Source: Eudromia elegans
Taxonomy: Eukaryota > Chordata > Aves > Tinamiformes > Tinamidae
Assembly (NCBI GenBank): GCA_003342815.1
Contig: PTEX01000003.1
Location: 3,132,567-3,196,566, forward strand
DNA length: 64,000 bases
Reading direction: 5' to 3'
In this document: positions 35,281-47,170 of the stretch, piece by piece
Position numbering within the stretch: the stretch's first letter is position 1
Layout: the number at the start of each line of letters is the position of its first letter
The notes under the pieces: model-generated
What the model saw: the letters and a program-made list of their open reading frames with translations, nothing else
Database searches by the model: none
Told to the model about the DNA's origin: nothing
Position numbers and translations under genes: made by a program

Positions 35281-36775
35281 TTTAAAAATGCTTCAGTATA
35301 AACTTCAAGATAGTGAACACATTATAGGTACTTAATAGAGTCTCCAAAGGCTCAATTCATTAGCTTTTTGCATCGCCTCTGAAAGACATAATCAAACGAG
35401 CAACCCTTAATATACACTAATTAGTACAGAAAGGAGGGTATTTCTAAAAATGTTAGGAAGCAGAAAATCCAGGATTAAATCTGATAATCACCCTGGGTCC
35501 ACTGTGCCTATTCCAATTCTTTAACTTAGAAATGTACGTGGAATGGCACAGAAAATCATTTGGTAACCAGACACCTTGCAGCATACCTGTACCACATATT
35601 TGTTTAAAAACTGTTTAAGGAAGACATTGAAATGTTAAAATTATTTCTGAATGAACTTTCCAAAGTGGGCAGGAAAACGAGCACACATCAGGACACACAG
35701 CATGCAGTGAAATCAACTGCTACAGGAAAGCAGGTTCCCACATCCAGCACACACCTTCCTAGCAAAATTGAACCATCTTCTGCATTTGAGGTCTGTCCAT
35801 CCTTTTCCTGGCGTGCAGGCAGGCCAAAAGGAGCTCTGCTGCAATCCATTTGTGCATCTGTCACTACAACACTTGATAACTTAGCTGTTTTAAAGACCAG
35901 CTACTGCTTTTAATCTGAGAAAACACACTCATGCCCAAGCTTTCCTGAGACATGCCTCTTTTAAAGCTGCAAATCCCCTTTGATCTACGATTTTCTATCA
36001 GAAACAGTGTATGAATTTGTCCAAAGCAGATAGGGTATCAGGAGGCATTTCCCAGTCTTGGCTCTGCTTTCTAGTACTTCCTATAAACTACTTCAGAGCC
36101 CCTTGTGTTGCAGCCAAAAGTATTTGCTTTCTTCTTGCCTCTGCCTCTTCCAAAACAAGATTTTAAGATCTTGGTAGCAGAAGTCTGATTCTGGTCAAAG
36201 TAAAGGGAAAAAACAAAACAAAAAAAAAAAAAGACAAAACTGTTCACAATTTGGCCACAAATCTTTCAAGCCTTCTCCAACTAGTAGCTTCCTCTTACCT
36301 CTGTCTCTCTACCACTCTCTTATGCCTAAAAGTGAAGGATGTGATAGCTGATACATTTGTCTCGTTTCACTATGGAACATTAAGGGCACTCAAAATTAAA
36401 ATTTTCCATCACAAAGCCTACTTTTACATGAATTAACCTAGACAACCTGCATTCATCAAAGCTAAGCCCTTCCACGTTAGTTGCATATGTAACTTGAATT
36501 TTGTTTCACGTCATATTTGCAAACAAGGAATCAAGTTTCACGCAACTGTGCTACCTATATTTGCTCTGCTAACACCTATTCCAGCACCAAACACCTTCTG
36601 GACCTCTGTGCAATTTCAACAAGATATGGTAACATCTCAAAGACATTTATTATTTCCTATAATCTTCACGAAAAGTTGACTCAAAAGTAAGGATGAAAAT
36701 TTATGAATACTTAGTACCACTACTAAAATAAATGGACTGTCTAAACTCTAAATTCAGAAGAAATTTAGCATATTT
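35281..36775. other. Non-genic interval
   Basis: No gene can be supported. The + frame 35632-35913 is unrecognised. On the minus strand a 27-base segment at about 36300-36326 has near-ideal splice sites on both sides, but is too short to judge. Confidence 0.5.
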
Positions 36776-36846
36776 GCCCGGTTAGCTCAGAGCAGCCAGA
36801 GCATCGTTTTTACCCGAGCACTAGCTGGGGCTCCGCTTGGGAAGCC
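36776..36846 (+). pseudogene. tRNA-Lys-like sequence, 5' half only
   Basis: The stretch starts GCCCGGTTAGCTCAG and continues to AGAGCATC, close to the acceptor strand, D-arm and A-box of vertebrate tRNA-Lys (GCCCGG.TAGCTCAG...AGAGCAT). Spacing in the D loop is a few bases too long. The anticodon region has a run of T, but no clean stem is visible. The 3' half lacks a recognisable B box (GGTTCRANYCC), although the overall length to a terminal ..TTGGGAAGCC is about that of a tRNA. It could be a decayed tRNA-Lys pseudogene, the head of an old tRNA-derived SINE, or chance. It is not a functional tRNA as read. Confidence 0.35.
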
Positions 36847-38934
36847 AAGAACACAGAGCGTCTCAGCCATGGAAAAAGCATAAAACCCTCACTCGGTGCT
36901 CAGGTAATTAATGGCCAAGTGATCAACAACTATATTCTAACGTATATGACAACTATGTGAGAGTAGTAGTAAGCTCTTCCTTCCTGGAAGGCCCATTAGA
37001 GGGATAGGATGATCCCTTACCTGGTGTTTTCCAACTGTTTGAAACTAAAAGAGAAAAGCATGTGGAAAACCATGGCACAGTCACGTCCAGTCCTTTTCCA
37101 CATTGCTTTGGCATCAAATGACAGCATCGTCCAGCTCTCAGATTTAATACCTGATACCCTAGCAGATGACAGCAACCAAGGAGGAGTTGCCAGAAGAAAT
37201 TATTCTGGTCAGCTTCCACAGCTCCGGGCTGAAGGCTACTCAGAAAGCCTACTCACTGACTGTTAAAATCCTACACAGAGAAGGCAATAAGGAACTTTTC
37301 AGGAGCTCAAGATGTCTAAATAGATTTTCATCATGAAGATAAGACTCCTTTTGCCAAGTTTCAACTCCATTTCAAAGCCAAATAAGTTTGACTTTAGTGA
37401 GCCATTTATAATAAGTTCAATACAGCAAAAGAGTACATCTCATTTGATCTCAGAAAATTTTTGGAATACTCATCCCCTACTCACCAAATAGCTAAACTTT
37501 TCTGTAAGGGGAAGCATTATTTCCTACCTATTTCCTCATTTCCTACCTATGCATCTGACTGTAGCTTCTATTCCTTCCTACCCTCAGTGCTTCCCAAATA
37601 AACTCCCTTGGGTTTAGGGTCTTTGCTCGTGATAAATTCACTACAAAAATTAAAGCACCAGAAGCCGTACACAGAGCAGAAATATTCCTCAAGCACATTT
37701 TCAGAAATGAGAATTTCAGACATGTTTAAACAAATGAGGACTGGAGGGGGATCTCCCCCGAATGTTTATAAAGGTTTGGAAGTACTGTTTCTCAAGCAAT
37801 TATTTTCTTCTAATTCAGGCATTGAGCATGAATTCAAAGAAGAAGCAGTGAAATCAAATCTGCTGTTGCAAACACTATCATCAACTCATATTGAAATGTA
37901 ATTTTCAATTAATAATCTTAATCCATTTTACAGACAACATATCTGTTTTTCAAAAAAAGATTCAGATCGTTCAGTGAACCTCAACATCAGTAAGTGAAAG
38001 CTGAGAGCACACGAAGCACTCAAAAGGGTCACACAAATCCTGCTCCTACAACTCAGGAGCTGCAGCGTCAGTGTTAATCTGAAGTGCATGATAAAATCTC
38101 CGAAACAGTCATCAAATTCTGAGGCAATTTGACAATAAATCAATCCAAAATTTATTTCCTGTGATTTTAAGTAGCCATTTGGCACTTCCAAGGAAAATCA
38201 GGAGGCCTTTTAGGTACTAGTTCAACTTCCCTGGAAATATTGTCACCTTTACCAGTGTCAAACGGTCTTCTTTTCTTTTTGTTTCCTTTCCTACTTCCCT
38301 TTTTACAGTTATTGAACTTCTTTGGTAATTCTTCTGTCCATTTTTAGCCCTTCAAACCAAAAAGACAGGTCTCTAACTGCACTTTTTTTTTTTCTCCACA
38401 TTATTCTAAGGTGACACCATCAACACTTTGAAAGTCTTAGAAAAGACTCACCACTACATACCCACAAACTCCAGGGCACAAATAGAAAACAAATAAATAA
38501 AATAAATAGAACATAATTTATAAACATATGGTACTAATGCTACTGATGTTTCTATATGAAGCATTCAGCTGTCCATCTAATGTTGTGTGGTATCAGAGAA
38601 AAAACACGAGATATTTTCTTAAGGAATCTTATGTAATCTAATTTAATTTTATCTAATAAATCTAAGTGTTATTAAACCTAAGTATAATTATCCAACAAGT
38701 CATTTTTATTTCAAAACTTTCTGAAGACTATTTGTACAAAGAAGTTTATAGGCAAACTACTTTCTTGTGTAGAAGGTTTAAATTTAAATATTTAATTAGC
38801 AGGATACTAAATTGTGTCATGGGAATTTTGGCTGTGTAACACCAGTTTTATTCTTTCTGCTTTCCTTTCTTACACTTTAAAAAGCAACATTTAGACTTAC
38901 CGTACCGGAATCAAAAGAAATTGTCCCACTATTT
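36847..38934. other. Non-genic interval
   Basis: No gene can be supported. On the minus strand, 37021-37044 (24 bases) sits between an excellent acceptor (CTTTTCTCTTTTAG) and a strong donor (CCAG/GTAAGG), and is open in all frames. A 50-base segment at 38888-38937 ends in a strong donor (ACG/GTAAGTC). Both are listed as unproven. A T run occurs at 38383-38393. Confidence 0.45.
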
Positions 38935-39381
38935 TCATATAAACATACATCTAAGTTTTATGAGAGCAGAAGCTATAGAAGGTACAAGTTGGAACTGAAG
39001 TGCCTGAGAAACCTGCCTGCCTTCATGGAAGATGCTCCTTTGGGTCGAGTTCAATTCCTGCTGAAGCACAGCACTCACTGAGGACTTTGGTAAAGCCATG
39101 CCAAACGTGGAAAGAGGAGTGCTATTTCTGAGGAACTTGAGGTTAAAAACAGACTTCATTCGCTCTCCTCCCCATAGTGTGGATGTGAGAGAAGACACAA
39201 GGACCAGCTTTAGCTGGCCCTCAGTACTACCGGTCATGTTTAAGGCAGTGGGAAGCACAGGCACCCACGCTGCTGACTGCAGCAAGTCGGCCGCAGCACG
39301 GGAGCTCGAGCATCTCTTGAAGCTGCAAAGCACTTCTGGGGTCACTGCGATTCCCCCACGCTCGAGTTGAGACAACGACAC
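38935..39381 (-). other. 148-codon open frame in a moderately GC-rich patch
   Basis: On the minus strand an ATG-to-stop frame of 148 codons covers this patch, and a shorter + frame (39098-39370) overlaps it. I see no domain, signal peptide or repeat, and the translation is unrecognised. Length and the lack of flanking splice logic leave it as a probable chance frame. An old retrocopy or lineage-specific transcript is the alternative. Confidence 0.2.
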
Positions 39382-42300
39382 ACAGGACAGAACAGTTATG
39401 GACCAATAAAAAAGTCAACAAACCAAGGATTCAAGAGGCTGGAAAGAGCAATTCATGCATCAAGAGTTAAAGATACTGCAGACATTTATAAAAATTCAGA
39501 TGAACACAGGCAAGCGTGCTCAGTGACGGCACTATCAGGAACTGTCAAGTGCTGTTAATTAAGGGATTCATTAATGGTCTAACTACTTGGGTTGCTGGGG
39601 GTAGGGGAGGAGGGAGTGCAAGAGACCCCTAGCATCTTAGAGCTAGGAGATGAGGAAAGCCAGTGAGGTGCTTACAGGGTGGGCAAAATAAAAAGTGATA
39701 CAGATTACATGGAAAAAGACTCAGCTATAGTATATTGGTGTTATCGTCTCGAGCAGCCTCCCCATCAGTTTCCTTCTCATAGAGTGTTTGCTATTTGAAA
39801 GAACAAAATGCCAAGATTTGAGATTACCTCGTCACCTCGAGGTCTCCACACTCATAGTTGACAGGATTTCACATTCTTTAAAGATGAGTTTGCTGCTAAC
39901 TAGAGTACCATTCTTATTTGATCACAATCTTCTATACTGCACTACATATCCTTAAAATAACATTTCACCTCGCTCCTCGAATGGTTTAGGATACAAGCTT
40001 AAAAACAAAATGCTCTAAAAATTTAGAAAAAATGTTTATATTTTCTTTAAATACTCAACATCACAACTGAGAATTTAAAAAGAAACAGTCCATTTAGTAT
40101 CTGGAATGGCAGTTTCTTATACCAGGAGGATATTAACCTTTAATCCTTGAAATCATTAAAGAAATGTTTGTAGAAATATTTTTAGCCTCTTTATCTGGTC
40201 AAAGTACTGGAAGTTAAGTCGTGTCTGTACAAACCAATCATTTCACCAGCAGTTTTATATTTCTTTAAAGCCTCATATAAAAAGCACCTGCTTAAAGTGA
40301 GTAATGGAGTTTTATATTCATTGCACTTAGGAACAGCGTATGTAACCTATTCCGTTTTCCTCCCTTGTGGAATATATTTCAGCTTATATTGCACAGCACA
40401 TTACCGATGTGTATAAAGACCCTCTGATCAGCAATTTGGACTGCAGACAGCAACCTGCATGAATACACCTTTTTTCTTCCCTCCTCCTTAAATACAGTAT
40501 CCACTTGATTCAGCGACACAAATTAAAACCATCCTTTAAAGATGATGATCTCACCTTTGGAGGGAATATACAACACACATATATGCTAAGCCCATAAGGA
40601 CAGCACCAAGTTACAATGAATGCAGTATACCCTGCACAACTGTGCAGCAAGAGATAGCCCATCAGCTTTGTAGAAACGAGGCTCATACACAAACTTCTCT
40701 AGCCCGAGACTAGACAATCTCCAGTAGTGGGATGAATTTACAAGAGTTTAAAAAAAAAACCAAACTTATTGTCTGTTAAGTTAAAAAGCAAATATGCAAT
40801 TTAAACAATTCAAATGCAAGGATAGTCCTGTAGTATAACATCTCATGTTTTTCACTGAAAGTCATACTGTATCAAAGCTTTAAATAACTTATTACATGAA
40901 GTGCTAAAAGCTGTAGCACATATCAGGGGTGCGATGTAATCTGGGAAGTAATAGTGGTCATCAAAAGGCAGTATAATAAGATATATCCATACTACAACTT
41001 ATTAAAGCAAAATGCTTGAGAAACATTTTCTTATGATTGAAGAATTTAAGGAATTTGTCAATTCAACTCCCCAAAAAAAGGTTTTCTTGCAGATTTACTA
41101 CTATATCTTGAGTAAAGTATAAACTTAAAATAATCTCACAATAAAGTTCTTCAAATGCAAGACCATTACTACTGGATTCAAGTAGGCAATAAGGCATGAC
41201 CATGCGGTAGAAAGCACATGCTATCTTTTAGTCAGCTGTCCTCTTGTTTTGAAAAACAGTTGTGAACTTTGACAGAATTATCTAAATAACGTGTGCAAAA
41301 AGCTTTTGTGAGAAAAACTTTTGTGTCATCAGCCAGACTCACATTATTGTACTTCCATAAATATTACATATTACTATGTATGACATATTACTACATTATG
41401 CACAGAAAAATACATTTGTGACAATGCATTTCAAGTAGTTAGTAGGGCTTAACAGACTGATTTATCTTGCAAGCACAGGCAGTAAGTAATAGGTTTCAAA
41501 TCCAGGAACTCAGTTACTTTGCATCTTCTTCCATCCACAAATCCCTAAACTGTGAAGTTTTAAGAGGCCAAACAGAACTGACAGAACCATTTAAACCAAG
41601 CATACTGTTACCCACCATTATTAGCACACGTAAGTACTCACCCACTAAGCTAAACAGGAAGAAGGGTTGCACTACACGAGCTTGATGAGGACCGCATGCA
41701 ACCCAGCAAAAGAAGTTGCGGGGTCAAGGCAAGTTTACACAGCCCACAAGACAAGGAGTGGAAGGATTAGATAGTCTAGATTCACAAATATGAAGGAATA
41801 ATATCAGCCACCGGGGCACATGTTTTACAACTTACTCTAATTAGGATAGCACTCCAGTTAGCTTGCTTCTAAGAAACTCTTCTCCTATGCTTAGGAGAGT
41901 ATAACACTGGGTAGATTTATCATGTTATCCCATACTATCTGAGGGACTGGAGCACTTCAAAGTCAAAATGAAATCTTGATAAATCTTTTCATTAGCTTAC
42001 AGTGAAATCCAGAGAATTTAGGTAGAATTTCTAACAGCAAAAGCAACTACTAACAGTTCAAACTATAGACAACCTTCCACTTTTCTTTTAGTGCTGAAAT
42101 AAAAGCATTTTTAGTATAAAAAAAAAAAACTACAAACTGACTCTTACTTCTTTTGTCAATTAAGTGCCCTTAAAATAATTCAAAATATATACCTAACGTC
42201 CTCATAAGTATTATAGCTTGGCTTAAGTCTGTTAAAAAGGAGGCCAATATAAATGCCAGCCGTATCCTTTTCAACAGAAGGATGTAAACTTATTTAGTGA

Positions 42301-42515
42301 TCTGTTTTTCCCTTTCATCTTATCTCTAGTTTCTGTGTAGATTTATAATGCTCATTGTTTCCAATTTTAACAAATCACCTAATGGCAGAAAGGAAAATAT
42401 GTTAACCTCGGAATTATTTGCAGTTGTAGAAATCCCTTTTGTCTGGCACATGCAAGGCCTGCAATCTGTTTTAGGCACAGATTGTCTGTCTTTTGTCTGA
42501 CAGCCACCAAGCTGC
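39382..42515. other. Non-genic interval
   Basis: No gene can be supported. 39530-39600 has a conserved-looking GTTAATTAAGGGATTCATTAA block. The rest is AT-rich with short frames. Confidence 0.55.
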
Positions 42516-42690
42516 ACAAATTACTTTCTGCCTGTTCACCTGTTTGCAGCTGTGTCTGCAAGCGAAGGATTCTGTGGCTCGACTCGAGCAGCCACGCCAG
42601 GATTGATGACATGTGCTGCTGATAAACGGAGCAATTTGAAGAAATTACTGGCTAAAGCTATTGAAAGACATCTGTGAGGAGCCCCCAGTT
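42516..42690. promoter_or_regulatory. Enhancer-like conserved-looking block (no alignment)
   Basis: This is non-repetitive with crowded motif-like strings: CAAATTACTTTC, TGTTTGCAGCTGTG (E-box), GGATTGATGACATGTG (PBX/MEIS-like TGATGACA plus an E-box-like CATGTG), ACGGAGCAATTTG and AAATTACTGGC. Frames overlapping on the minus strand are unrecognised. The inference is from texture only. Confidence 0.22.
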
Positions 42691-43000
42691 GTGTGTTTGC
42701 AACCTGCAGCGGCGGCAGCCTGTTTGAAGTGATATCCTTCCATGGGAGCGCCGGCCCCGACACTACGTAACTCCACCATCTTTCTACCATATTTCCTCGC
42801 CCAGGCACAGAATGCTGGTCTTTTAGTCCTAAACGTGCTTCCTAAATAGAGGATGTAACAACAATTAGGACTTCCTATACTCATCTTGCAGGAGGAGCTG
42901 CTTTTGAAGGTGCCTCGCACCTCCCCTTCCACCCGAGACACGTCTCGGCCTCTTGGTCGAGCTCTGAACGAGTGCCCCGAATTTCTGCCTTCACACTCAG
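42691..43000. other. GC-richer patch
   Basis: CpG is moderately frequent (GCGGCGGCAGCC, GGAGCGCCGGCCCCGAC, GAGACACGTCTCGG). Minus frames 42536-42808 and 42645-42941 overlap without a recognisable product. Confidence 0.35.
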
Positions 43001-45595
43001 CAATCTAGAAACTTCAGTTCTGAACCTTGGGAAGCCACAGAGTCTTTAAACCACTGAGGGGAATATTCACAGACCCTAACTTAGAGCTTGGGAAGACACA
43101 GAACAATATTCTAGGCTCTGTGTGCATTTATGCACATACACATATATGTTTGTGTATATATGACGGGTTTTGGTCTAAGCTGAGGAGCTGTTTGTGACAG
43201 CCATTCACTTCTCAGCTGTCCATCACATTCAGCAAAATAAACTCCCCGCTCCGCGGGGGCACGTTCTGCAGCGATATACGGGGATAAGTTGCTCCCCCTC
43301 CGCTTGGTTTTACATGTATGCATTAAATGGGTTTCAGTATTCGTTCTGACAGCATAGGCCAAAGTGGGATTCTATGCATCCTCACAGGTTTTAGTGGTCC
43401 AGAAGAAACAACAAACTAAAAATAGCACTCAAATAATTTGATACAGCAATGAGAAAAATGTAGAAAGTATAGTGAAGCTAAAAAGGCAGACAAGTGCTTA
43501 AGGAACTTCGTAAGGATACAATTATCAGCAAACATACTCACAAGTTTTCTACCTCCACAGAAAAACAAATCCTTTTTATCCATTTAAGATGGATTCACTA
43601 TAAATCTATATTGAATCATAAAACTATTCACCTTGTCTTCATAGCTAATTTGTAAAAGGCAAGGTACTGAATGCAATAAATAAGCAATGGGGACTTTCAC
43701 CTTGTACTACGTCCTAGTTTTAGCAAATGAAGTTATTGTTACATTTTGGATTTCTAAAATACTTGAAGACACACACTACTTTTAGAAGTACTCCTCCCCA
43801 ACAAGGCCTACTAACAATGCTAACCATTTTCAAAATGCATATTGTGTTTGATGAAAAAGAAAGAAAAAGAAAAATCAATCTGCTATAAATTAAACACATT
43901 CAAAAACAGGGAAGCAAAGCTTTCAAGTTAAGTAGCTATATAAATTGGGCTTTCACATTTCAGAACCCATAAACTGGATTCAACACAGAGCTGAACTGAC
44001 CTCCTGGAAAAAAAGGATATATAGCATATATGCATACAATAAATCAAGTCCTTATTATTTGCACCTAATAACTATACGTCACTAATAATAAAACCCCTAG
44101 GATACTCCGGCATAGCTGATATCTAAACAAACGCATTACATTTTTATCTTTACCCTCTATGCATACTGAGTATTCAAGTATTTTAACGTCAGCTTTTATT
44201 TTAAAACAGCTAAGTCGTGAGAACATTCTTATGTACCACTTCATAACTCTGACACCAAGTATGTATAAAAAGATTAGCCTTTATTTGGTATAAAATCAGT
44301 TGGCAGTTTTACATCTGTGCAATGCAACATAAATACCCCAGCTGGCATCTCAAGCTCACACACATATGGACTTCAAAACAGAAACTTCCTTATTTGCAGC
44401 ACTGCCAGGGTAATTTTGTATACTCTGCATACTACGGCTATTTGTCAGGGCCCTGCAGGTGTGCACTGCACATAAACACACAGCTGTGGGCTCGCAAGCC
44501 AAGTGTTCCATCAAACACATAAAGGGAGACCTCAGCAGCTGGATTAGTCATCCCTGCAACAGGTCCAGGGAGAACAATATGGGTTAGTATTTTTGGAAAA
44601 GCACGGATGGTAAATTTATGATTATGCTGGCCTTACCAAATAACTGCTGGATTGTGTCATTTTTATGTAATGTCTACTTATTAAAGTTTTTGTTAGAATG
44701 GCTGGAACAGACTGAATATTTTTTAGTTTTTAATATAAACAATAAGGTAGTTTATGTATAAAATAGTTTATTAAGTGCAAAATGTTAAAAGGTTTTCATA
44801 CTAGCGGTTGGTTTTTGACAGATGTTACAATTATTTGCATTGGCTTTAACAGACAAATCACTGGAATCAATTATAGTTAGTGTATCATAAAACTTCTTGC
44901 TAGTTATATATTATATTGTCACATTTATTGTAACTACATAAGATTTTTCTATCTCTGTATGTATTTAGCTCTAACTGCTTAGTTCACAGGTGAATTGCTA
45001 GAACACTTGAAAAGAAGTGCAGAATAACCACTTTCACCCTAATCATCTTGCACGTTTATTTAAAGTTCAATGCTTTAATGCTAAAGAACAACAACAACTA
45101 CTCCTGTCCCTGTGGAGCCGTGTGGAAGACGTACACACACGCGGAATTTCATGGTGGTCATAGCGAGGTTAAAAATATTTTAATGAACCAGAAAAGTCAG
45201 TAAGCATAATTTTATACAAGTTTCCTTTAAGAAACTTCCTTCCTATGTCAAAAGCAAGAATAAAATGAATCAATTAACAAAATGACTGAGACCTTTAAGC
45301 CAATTTTCCACACATTTATCCTGAATGCTCAGTGTATGAAATATACTTTAGCATTACTGAACTGCCTCAAAAGGATGAGAAAACATGAACTCTCTCAGAA
45401 CAGAGCTTGAACAACTTCATCCTTTACTCTGTGATTTTTATCCATATGCATGTCCTTGCTTGCTTCTCTTTGGTGAAATTTAGAAAATAGAAAGTTAATG
45501 CTTCTTGTATTTGACATAAGTCCTCTTTTCTGAGGATGAAACCTATTTACACACTCCCTTTTCCAAGGGCTTCCTCAGTTTTCACATGCTTGGAG
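43001..45595. other. Non-genic interval
   Basis: No gene can be supported. There is a small GC-rich spot near 43240-43275. 44560-44680 looks enhancer-like (GAACAATATGGGTTAG, AAATTTATGATTATGC) and contains a minus-strand splice-framed 37-base segment. TTATTTGCATTGG (octamer-like) occurs at about 44832. Confidence 0.5.
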
Positions 45596-46000
45596 GGAGA
45601 AGGCCATAGAACACAAGAGCAGGGTGGCCGTTCACCTGCAGCAAGAACGCGTTACCGCATTTCTCCTAGGGTCTATCAGCCTTTGGCAGCACGGAGAGCA
45701 CCGGCAGAAGGAGGCTCGCCCAGCTGCCGCCTCCTACACATCCAGACAGCAACTGCAGGACGGGAAGGATGGGAGAGACGGAGGGGGTTCTTAAAGGTCA
45801 CCTCCTCGAACACGAGGTAATGACATTTCAAGAGCAGGTATCATCCGTCCAGAATATCACTACCAAAGGCTCAGTTCATAATTCCTGGGATTGAGGTAGC
45901 TAATGGCCACACCACGACTGCCTTATGTGGAGTAAAGGTAACAGGTCCTGCAAGCCCTGCAGCTTCTCACAGACGCGGGAAGGGCTGAGCTGGCACCAGA
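45596..46000. other. GC-richer patch
   Basis: A + frame (45536-45820, 94 codons) crosses it and is unrecognised. CpG is scattered (AACGCGTTACCG, GCACGGAGAGCACCGG, GACGCGGG). No promoter or splice logic can be fixed by eye. Confidence 0.35.
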
Positions 46001-46959
46001 GACCGAAAGGGAAGGTCAATACTCACTACAAAAGCTGCTAAAACGTGTCATAGCCAAAGCAGCTCCAAAACACTTGGAAACAAAAACGATATTTAGACGA
46101 TAGTGAAAACAGAAACGGTGGTGCTCGTTATTCCTTCTGTGTAAAGAAATTTGTCCTTCAGCATCACAACAGGAAAGCCATCATTTCCAGCATACAATTT
46201 TTTTTTTTTTGCGTTCGCCTTGGATCTACAATCTGCTATGAAAAATACAGATAAAACTTTGATCCTGTAACTAGCCTCTTCTGGCAAACTGGAGACAGAG
46301 TCCGTAACAAGGATGCAAGAAGAAAAGGAATAGGCGGGAACAGACTGACACTTTGATGGCAAAGTTATCAAGATTTAATGGCACATTACAGCTTTGATGA
46401 AAAAACTACATACAGAAAAAAAGAGTTATTACACGTATCGTCTTTTAAGAGCTCCTTTAAAATGAGTATGTCCTACAACAGATAAAAAAAAAGTCTAAAG
46501 GCACCTTTCTTAATAAATAAAAAATAAAAATTATTACAATATGCTAGAGCAAAATAAAACAATATCCATGAAGTAAAGCTTTGTCTTTCCAAATTACTAG
46601 AACTCTTGGCAAAAATCTACATTTTCAGGAAATCTTTAAGTATTTTTGAGAAGATTCCAAAGCTCTTAAAAGAGTCAGAGAGTCTCAGTATTAGTGAAAA
46701 CTATACTACAGACCATAAAAGAATGGAAATTTGTATTCTTAACTGTGAGCAGAAAAGTGTCTTCAGAACAACTATGGTTAGTGGGAACATTAAATGAATG
46801 AATAAGCAACAAGAACATTAAATGGCAAGGCATTAAATACATTTGCAGAGGATAAAAAAATTATTTCAGTTAAGACAAAAAAATTGGGGAAATCGAGAAG
46901 AGAGAGATAAATAAATCTCATTTCCTTGCGTTTGAGACTCAGATATTAGGAACAGCTTT

Positions 46960-46975
46960 AAAAAAAAAAAAAAAA
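46960..46975. repeat. Poly(A) run
   Basis: Sixteen consecutive A, followed after TT by seven more. It could be a retroposon tail, but no element body is recognisable on its 5' side. Confidence 0.8.
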
Positions 46976-47137
46976 TTAAAAAAAGCAGAGTAAGCAGAGT
47001 TAGGATTAAAAACAAAAACAAAAAACGGAGACAGAGCCCACAAGAGCGACGGACGGAGGGAGATGAGGTGGTATTCTGGGGAGCAACACATGGACCTGGA
47101 TTACGCATGGGCAAAAGCTCTATCAGGTTTTTTAGTC

Positions 47138-47170
47138 TTAGTAGATATAGTAGTAGATATATAGTAGATA
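47138..47170. repeat. Short tandem repeat of GTAGATATA
   Basis: Roughly three imperfect copies of a TAGTAGATATA unit. Confidence 0.7.

Noticed and set aside
36181-36240. A-rich run as a possible retroposon tail
   Set aside because: No element body, target duplication or source gene is recognisable upstream.
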